DNA of 64,000 bases from Hyposmocoma kahamanoa. Lineage: Eukaryota > Arthropoda > Insecta > Lepidoptera > Cosmopterigidae. How positions within the stretch are numbered: the stretch's first letter is position 1; the number at the start of each line of letters is the position of its first letter. A program made the translations under genes and the position numbers. The notes beneath the pieces are model-generated. The model did no database searches, was not told where the DNA came from, and saw only the letters and a list, made by a program, of their open reading frames with translations. Location: contig NW_020654080.1 of assembly GCF_003589595.1 (NCBI RefSeq), positions 4,863,517-4,927,516 of the forward strand. Reading direction: 5' to 3'. Positions 12,201-21,200 of this stretch are shown in pieces.

Positions 12201-15200
12201 GCACCCTTTGTAAAATGTTTAAAATGTGTTAGTAATTAGTAAAAGTTCTAAAACAAGAGAAAAATAACTTAATGTACGCTCACTCAGTTCTCACAGAGGG
12301 CCAGTCAGATCTACTAAATATTTAGTTTACATATAATATTCATGTACCAGACACTGGAGATAATAAAAATCGGTTCTCACTACTGAAAGTATATTGAGAG
12401 AAAAACGCCTTGAATTGGCGAAATAGCAAAATGAACCATTAAAGTCATTGCTCCTAAATTAAAGTTAGGCGCTATTTATAAAAATGAATCTTCATGCGTG
12501 AATAGCCACCCTTCGAGGTGGATGCTTTTCTTCAAAATGAAATGGGACCACTATGGAAGTACCCCCTTTCCAGCAAAAAAAGAATCATTAAAATCGGTTC
12601 ACAAATACCGGAGTTATCGCGTAACATACATACAAAAAAAAGAACATACAGGCGAATTGAGAACCTCCTCCTTTTTTGAAGTCGGTTAAAAATAAAAAGC
12701 GTACTTATGTGCTTATTTTAAAAAGCAAACTTTTTAAGTGCCTTTGTTTAAACGCCCACCTCTACTTGTGCCTGTATACGGCGTAGGATGAACTTCTAAT
12801 TTTTATCTCTTGAAAAGCTACTTTCCGTAAACAGTCTTGCATGCTTTGTTAAATCGCAGCAGCAGACGTCAAAAATAGTGTCAAATCTCTCTTAGACATT
12901 TGGAAGTAGTTTATATTAGTGAAATTTTGAGACAAAGACATTTAGGTCCGGCGCCCACTGACGGGACGGGACGGGATAAATATCGTGTAAATATTGTAAA
13001 TACAAATAAGATAATTGTACAAAATTGATCTGGATAATGCGACAAGCCCGTAAAACTGTGAGTGTTATTGCGGATCAATTTTTTTAAATATAATTAAACT
13101 TTACATCAAAATGAGTAATATTAACGACTATTAGAAAGTTTGCCAAAACTTGCCAAAACCGTATATCGTGAGTAAGTGAGAGGCGTGACAAAATCACGGT
13201 GAATTGTTACTGTGACTTTTTTGTAACCGGAATAGTAATCACAATCACAGAAATGTTACCCTTTTTTCTCCGTGTCTACGGCCGTCTTCGTTTACAGAGT
13301 CCTTATCGCGGTGGGGCGTGGCCGCGGACACGTTGGAACCTGGAGGTCTACCACGAAATACGAAGCAATGATCATCGTTTTAGCTTTGTATCGAACCGGA
13401 GACTACTACGAAACGCAAGTGAAGATCGTGATTTGACATAAGTCCTTACTCCGAAACGTCAAGTGACAGCTTTCGTAAAACTGACAATCATATCGTCGAT
13501 GTTTTGAAAAAGGGGCGAAAGCGCCATTTCGAAAAATAATTTATGTTTTAGACTTTAACGACTGTTTTAAAATATTTACGTCTTGTATTAAAATTTAATT
13601 TTGTTTTTAATTAAGATTAAGTTTTAAAATAGAATTTGTTATGATTATAAATATAACGGCAAGACTAAAACATGTTTCCCAAAAAATTTTTCAAAATGGC
13701 GTTTTCGCCCTTTCTACAAATCACCGACGATATGTAGCACGTATATGCTTCGTTGCGGACGCAGTCATGTAGTATCGTATTTCGTGGTAGACTTCCAGTT
13801 GAGTCGAAAGTCGCCTGCCAAAAGCGACCGTGTCGCCCATAGCATTTACACATAGTCGATTAGGTCTACTTCGACACAGTATTTACACCGGGTAGCTTGC
13901 CGCCTTGGCGGGCATGCATCACCGGTCGCCTTTTTTTTGTAATATCAAGTGCTGGGACTATCAAGTCGTGCACTTGATGGTAAGTTACAAGTCTGTCCAC
14001 AACAATTGCAGTGCCACTCAGAGTTTTACATTACAAAGATCTGAGGGCAAGTCCAAGTCTTGACAAGTCCCAATGTGCCTGTAATGTCACCAGCACCTTT
14101 ACCCTTGAAAACCGAAACGCAGTAATACTCAATTACTTGGCGGCAGAAATAGGTAAGGTGCCTGTCAACTCGGTGTAAATGCGCCGAGAGTTTGATTCTT
14201 TAATACGGGCCAAAGTTACAAGTACTCACGGTGAGTTCAACGACCTTCCGTGGCGGCGTAATGTCGTTTAAAATATGTGACGTCAGTTCGTCGTCCCAGC
14301 TGCGCGAGTGTTCGGTCGCGACGCGGTGTGTGTGCAGTGTGGTTAGCCAGCGGGTGAGGCTGTTGTAGGCAGAGACGCGAGTTTTGCTGGAATTTTGAAC
14401 GTGTATGTTACTTTAAATTATGCTGAGACCCGTTCTATATGAAAAAAAAAACCATACCCAACTAAATCTTTGTTGAAATCTAAAATATACAGTAATATGA
14501 GTGATTTGTGGGAGAACGCCACACAGTAGCGGCTATATGACTTCAATTTCCGAGTTCTAAAGGAATGTTTAGTAGCAATTTTTACCAGCAGTAGAGCTCC
14601 TTGTGAAAGAGCTCGCCCAGGCTGCCACCTTACCTATTTCTGCCCCCAAGCAGTAATGTGAGCATTACTGCGTTCCGGTTTGGAAGGGTAAGGGTGCTGG
14701 TGGAATTACAGGCACATGAGACTTGTCAACTTATGTCTCAGGGTGATGGGCGCAGTGGCAGTGCCTCTAAGATCTTCGCGATTAAAGCTCTGAGTGGCAC
14801 TCCCACTGTTATGGACAGGTGTGTCGCTTACCACCAGGCGCACGATTTGTTCGTCTCGTCACTTGGTATTATAAAAATAAGGCATAGGAATGGAATACAC
14901 TGCCGGTATTTCGATACCTCCAATGAACTTTTTATTTATTTATTACGCCAACAAATTTTTGGAGCTGTTCTGTTTTTATTTTTTGTTTCTTCATTCTTTT
15001 ATTTTTACAAAATTCGTTCTTTTGTTTTTTTTTCGAATGGTACATATTGATAGATGCACGATTCTATACAAAATCAAACCCAAACGTTGTACGTTTACCA
15101 TCGAGTATATAACCAGAAATAGAGACGAAATAAGGGCCATCCTGGTAACTCACCAGTTATGCATCACTTATAAATACCAACTCTCGTATGCACTGAAATA

Positions 15201-18200
15201 TAGACAGCGCCAACAACTGACCTATGTGTACGTCTCCGTATATTCCAAAAAAGATTCTGTATTTATTGTAATAAATAATAACTCTAACAATGGCGTGCCG
15301 TACTATTCGGTGGCGTGGGAAAAACAGCAAAAAATCTAATTACAAAACGAACGGATTCACATTTCATCGGTAATTAAATATTAAATAAATAATTTTACAA
15401 TTCTCGTCCATTATAGCAAAGCTCAAGTTAAACTGGTCGTTTTGAAGTGAAACAATTTGACGACGCCTGTCAATTGTTTCGAATTCGGGCTGGCCAATCG
15501 AAGCGCAGTTGTCATCGTAATGATATGCTGAATAGTTTTCAAACAAATTAAATTACATTTCGTCTCTATCTCTGGTTATATACTCGATAATGTTTACTTA
15601 TATAGGCGTATACCTCTAGTTATTTAGCAATTAGTCCTAAAGTGTGACATATGGTTATTTTTATTAATAACAATTTGTTGCTTACCGCGATTCCCCGCTA
15701 GGACGCTCCGAAGTCCATTTAAGTGTTTGCATCACAAATCTGAAGACTAGAGGAGAAAATGGAAGCAAATTTGGACCCAAGCTGGAAAAGAACGAATTGA
15801 ATATCAATGTTACTTTCCTACATAAACTTTACTGTAATGAAAGTTCGTCCTGGCGTAACAATCACCAATTGATCTAAGGTTGATTGAGTTCTCTACATAA
15901 AAAAAATAATATACAGGGTTATTACATACATTTGCATGCCGAAAGTGGTAAAAGATGAGTACTGTTTTATTATGTATACTTGTACCACATATCCTGCCTT
16001 GCTAACCCGAAAGGCGCTATCTCTGAGATACGCCCTTTTACTTTTTTTTATATCATTCAATAGCTATTATAATTTTGCATCTAATAGTATAATATAATAT
16101 TATACTATATATATATTGTATATACTGTATATATATTGTTTAGATTATAATATATATTCTGCTTATGTTTGTATTTATGTATATAAATTATTTTTATGTA
16201 TATATATATATATATATAATATTATATATATTATTATTTTTATTTTTTTTTATTCACATTTAAATTTAAATTTTATTGTACAATAATTAGTCCCGCAGAC
16301 TTCATTTTTCACCAAGGCTAGGGTTGGCTGGAAGAGATCTCTTCTAGAGATAAGCTCACCTTTGTATATGTTCTTTATAACTTGTGTTTCATGTATCTTT
16401 TCTTTGTGCAATAAAGAGTTATTATTATAATATCGTTATCTAACCTAAAACATTTAAAAAACAACTAAGAAGTATTTTTATATATTAATTTTTCCTTAAA
16501 TTAGTAATCGATTTGGCGGCTTTCTTTATAATCAAAATAGCGGTATCTCACAAAATAGGTAATAATGGTACAATTTATGGATAATTTACGTATGTCAATA
16601 AATCTAGTCATAATTCATAAAATTAGTCAAAAATACGTATAAATAAGTTTTAACATTTTTAAAAAGATTTATTTTTGAAGGCGCGAAAATACAAACAAAA
16701 CTTACTCCGTTTGAGATAGCGCTTTTCGGCTTATCGGGGCAAAATCGTAAACCATATTTTAAGCAAATAAATATCATTCATTCATTCGTATTTTTAAAAT
16801 ACTAATACACCTTGTAGGGCTAGATTACCGACATCATAAACAACAACTATTGTTCCGTGACTTTGACAAAACATGACAAATTTACCAAAAAAAATTATTT
16901 TTTTTCCGGACTATCTGACATTTTTAGATCTATATTTGGTAATAAGGTCCAAACATGCAAGCGTCCTGTCTGATGATTCCCACGTTTTGCACAGAGTTAT
17001 CACCGTTTGGAATGCTCTATTTAAATATGTTTATTTTTGTATGAAATTAGAATCTGATGAATGATTAAAAATCATGGAACAAAAGTTGTTGTTTATGATG
17101 TTAGGTAATACAGTCCTGGGAGGTTGTTAGTATCCAACAAATCCCTAGGTATTGACAAGAGTCAGTGATGCAGACCGTGCTCAAAATGCAAGACAAACCT
17201 CCTACTTGTAAGGCGTGCATTCTCTCAAATAGTCTAAAAACAAAATCAAAGTGAACTACAAAAAATAACCATAGCAGAACCGGGTGGGGTATTGCCACTC
17301 AGATGAAACAGCTAAGTTTTTTTTACAATACTATATAATATTAAGTGACGGGACGAACAAGACGTGTGCCTGGTGGTAAGCGACACGCCTGTCCCTAACA
17401 GTTGCAGTGTCACTCAGACCTTTAAATCACAAAGATCTGAGAGGCACTGCCACTGCGCCCGACATCTTGAGACATAAGTTGACAAGTCCCATGTGCCTGT
17501 AATTTCACCAGCACTCTTACCCTTCGAAACCGGAACGCAGTAATGTTCACATTACTGCTTGGCGACAGAAATAGGTAAGGTGGCAGTACTTCCCTGGACG
17601 AACTCTTTCACAAGGAGCTCTACTGCTACTACTAAACTACTAGGTGGACCTTAGTAAAAAAAAACAATACTTACCAAGCCACTAAAGCATCCAAACTCCT
17701 CAGGGCTTGAATCTTGATCGCAGCGACATCAGCACCAGTAAGGCTTACGGGAACCACTCCACTTGACACACTTAGTGATCGGACTATCACGTTCAGAATT
17801 AATTGCGGGCGAATGGGTTTTGCCACTGGGTATATTTCACTGTAATGTGTTAAAAGATTGTATGAATCTCATTTTGAACAAACTGCTCCCATTTTTTTAA
17901 CCTTTTACTCAGCGAAGACAAGTGAGTTAATGGTTTAAACAATCAATAGAATATCGAGTTCTTAGGTTTTCGCGATTGTTACACATAGGAAATGAAACTA
18001 TTCGCGTATATTTGTTTTTTCAAACAAACCGACGTTTCGGGCCCTATGTAAAGGGCTTCATTTCAAATAGAATATCGTTATTTTGATTTTATTACATTTT
18101 AAATCTAGATGAGGTGTACAACAGTGTTGGGCGTTAATCAATTAAATTTCAATCAATAATTCAATCAGATTAAAAAACCAATTCAATTGAAATCAATTGC

Positions 18201-21200
18201 AATTATATCAATTGCGACGCGTAAGATCTCTTCTTCTCGCAACTCTCGCAACTAACAATTGATCAATCGTTAATTGCTGTTTCGCAATTGACAATTAATC
18301 AATTGTCAATCTTTAATTGCCAGAACCATTGACTTACAATTATATGGACGTCGGGTCCGCGCTAAAAAGTGTCCGCACTTGTAAGGCGCTAAAATCGTAT
18401 ACAGAGCGCCAAACTCCGCTTTAGTCTTCATTTGTTCGACTGACAGCGCGATACTGCGATGACATTACAAGATTCGCTCTGGACCTTTTGGAGGGAAAAG
18501 TGTCGTTTTTATTTTGACTTTCAATTATTTTGTGAAATCTAGTTTAAAGTGGAATAGGATAGTGCTATTGTGCCTTAATCGAAGAAGATTAAAACGCCAA
18601 ATTATACGAATCTCGAACTAAAATACCCGTGTCGGCCCGTTTTAAGGAATCCCGAGTCAATCCAAGCACGCCGCCTCAAATTGCCTATCCTCTTTGTGGC
18701 GGCCATATTTACGGAAACATATTTAAACTTCATGTTTAGGCTGATGGCTTTGCCAAAGCCTTAATAAATTAAAAAAAAAAAAATTGACATTACAATTTAA
18801 ATTTCGAATAGGTTGACTTGGGAGATTTTTTTCGTGGTTTTTGTATTAGACCCGTCGTCCATTTATTTGTAAGTCAATGGCCAGAACAATTAAATTTTGC
18901 CCAACACTGGTGTACAATTGCGACAAATGACCGTGTTACTGTGTGGGCCTTATCTGATATATGAGGTTTAATAAAGCCTAAAGAATGGGATTTATGAATG
19001 TAGCAAAACGTATAAATTACTATATCAAACATTAAAAATTGTACTTGGTCTTATGTACAAATAAATGAATTTTTGTATAGAACACATTAAATTTCAAACC
19101 TATGAAGTTAAATGCGCCTTATTTGCCCAGGTTATCTTATATATAGCGACTGTTGAAATGCAAAAGGGGCTATGCGACATTAAGGATGAAAATATTTCAA
19201 GAAAGAAAACTTTTCGCCCAGTAAAATTTCAGAGTAAGTACTACAAAATTCCGATTCAGTTAGATTCTGAAGGGAGTAAAGTAACAAATAACAAAAGAAG
19301 TTTCTTCAATATCGCGTCTATTCCATCTACCTATAATCATCGCGTTACCATTCAGATCATAACGCCTGCATTAACTACATAATTATATTATACTATTGTT
19401 TATATCATGTACATGGTCATGTAAATCATATTGTTATACTTACACAAGCATTGCCTGGATGTAAACAAACACATTTCTCAGTCTTGTGCACAATAATGAC
19501 TGTTTATTCACATTGCTTGTTTTCGTTGTCTTTTTTATGTTTGCTAGGGCTGTCGAAAGAGGGGAGGTGGCTAAGTGTTGGTCTTGGTCGTTCTGTAAAA
19601 TAAAGTCCATTTACATTACTGTGAATCACAGGTAATGACAATCACAAAAAAGTAGATTTTTGTATAGTTATTATCAAAAGTCACATACATTTTGAATTAT
19701 TTACAGTCCTTGTTCATGCCTATTTCTGCCCCTAAAATCTCTTGAAAGAGTTATTGTTATTGAAGTGAACCATGGGCCAATAACTCCAGAGGACTGTTAA
19801 CCGCGATACAAGACAATGTAGTCGGGTGTTTAGTACCTATTGGCACACCAGATGTTGCGACGAGTACCAAATGGCTATTTTTGTAATTAATAAAAAAATA
19901 GTTTTACATTCACAAGCTGCAATTTGTTACACACACACTAATTTCTAGTGATAAACATGGCTATTTTTTTATTTTGTTTACTCTATTCATATTGAGAAGC
20001 GTTAATTTATAAATTAAAGTCATTAATCATTAGAACGTCGTCGTAACATTCACAATTCAGCCATTTTTGGCAAAATTTTATCTTCTTTCACAATCCATCG
20101 ATAAACCTATCGACAATTACATAACTATTTTGAATATTATGAAAACTGGCAACCCTACAAATGCCACTTTAATCCGTCTTCGTCTAACACACAATGCCAT
20201 CTATTGGCGCGCATAATTGCCAAAGTTCAAAAAATAAATTTAAAAAACAAACTGACTTCTTATATTTCTTAAAATAAAGAGGAATTAACTGATATCTATG
20301 GCTATTTACATAGCATAAAGTACTTCCAGGTTACCGATCTGCGACATCTACATACGGACGGACGGACGGAATTTTGACCTTTTACAGAGTTCTGTAGTAT
20401 GGAGATTAGTGCTCCTCTTGGGTTATTGGTGCACGAAATGAACTAAATAAATACGAAAAGCGAAGAAGTGATCCATGACTGTCTGTTGTAAACAAAAGTC
20501 GATCATGTTTCGCCGAATCCTTACGTCTTAAGCAGTATTCACTTTTTAATTAAATTGTGTAACAAAAAATAAACAAATTAAGTAAAACAATACCTTTTCA
20601 GTTTGCTTATAAATATCAACAGCGTGAGGGAACGTAGCGTCAATGAGTGTGTGAGCGGCGTTACACAATGACACCATTTGGTCCCGCCAGCAAGTTTTTG
20701 GGTTAGCCGTTTTTTCTTGGGAAGGACGGACCTGATAATTTTAGGATTGTGTTATCATAAGTAATTTTAGTGTGGTCACAATAGATCACTTAATGGTCGC
20801 AGTGATGAGGGACCACATAGATCCCAAATAAAGTCACCCTAATAATAATTACAAGCAATATAATATGGCTACATAAGTTCCTCTAGTATGCACTACAATT
20901 TAAGGAGCCATTCATAAATTACACTTATAAAAAGAACTGTGTAGGTTTAAATGCCTTGATAGTTCATGACGTTATATAAGAGGCTGTCAGGGGGTGACAG
21001 CGGCACCATATACAGCTGCAACTAAAAAGCTATCTGAAGCTTGAGAAAGGGTAGAACTTCACAAGATGTCCCTTACCTATTTAGGTAGTAGTAGTTAAAG
21101 TCAAGAGAAAAAACACCAAGTGAAGTGCCTTTATTACGTATATTGTTATTGATAGGTAGTTACTTTCTTGGTGTAAACAGGGAGATCAAAAAAGCACAAC

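Noticed and set aside
14658..15339. Two overlapping plus-strand ORFs of 130 and 149 codons
   Set aside because: The first is a translation of dispersed repeat family D and the second of MITE family C and flanking AT-rich DNA; neither frame is kept in other copies.
17101..17298. Candidate missing PELP1-like exon on the minus strand
   Set aside because: The only acceptor-bounded reading gives a stop when joined to exon e, and the peptide does not resemble the family.
19065..19382. 105-codon plus-strand ORF
   Set aside because: No family motif, antisense in an intron, AT-rich composition as expected by chance.
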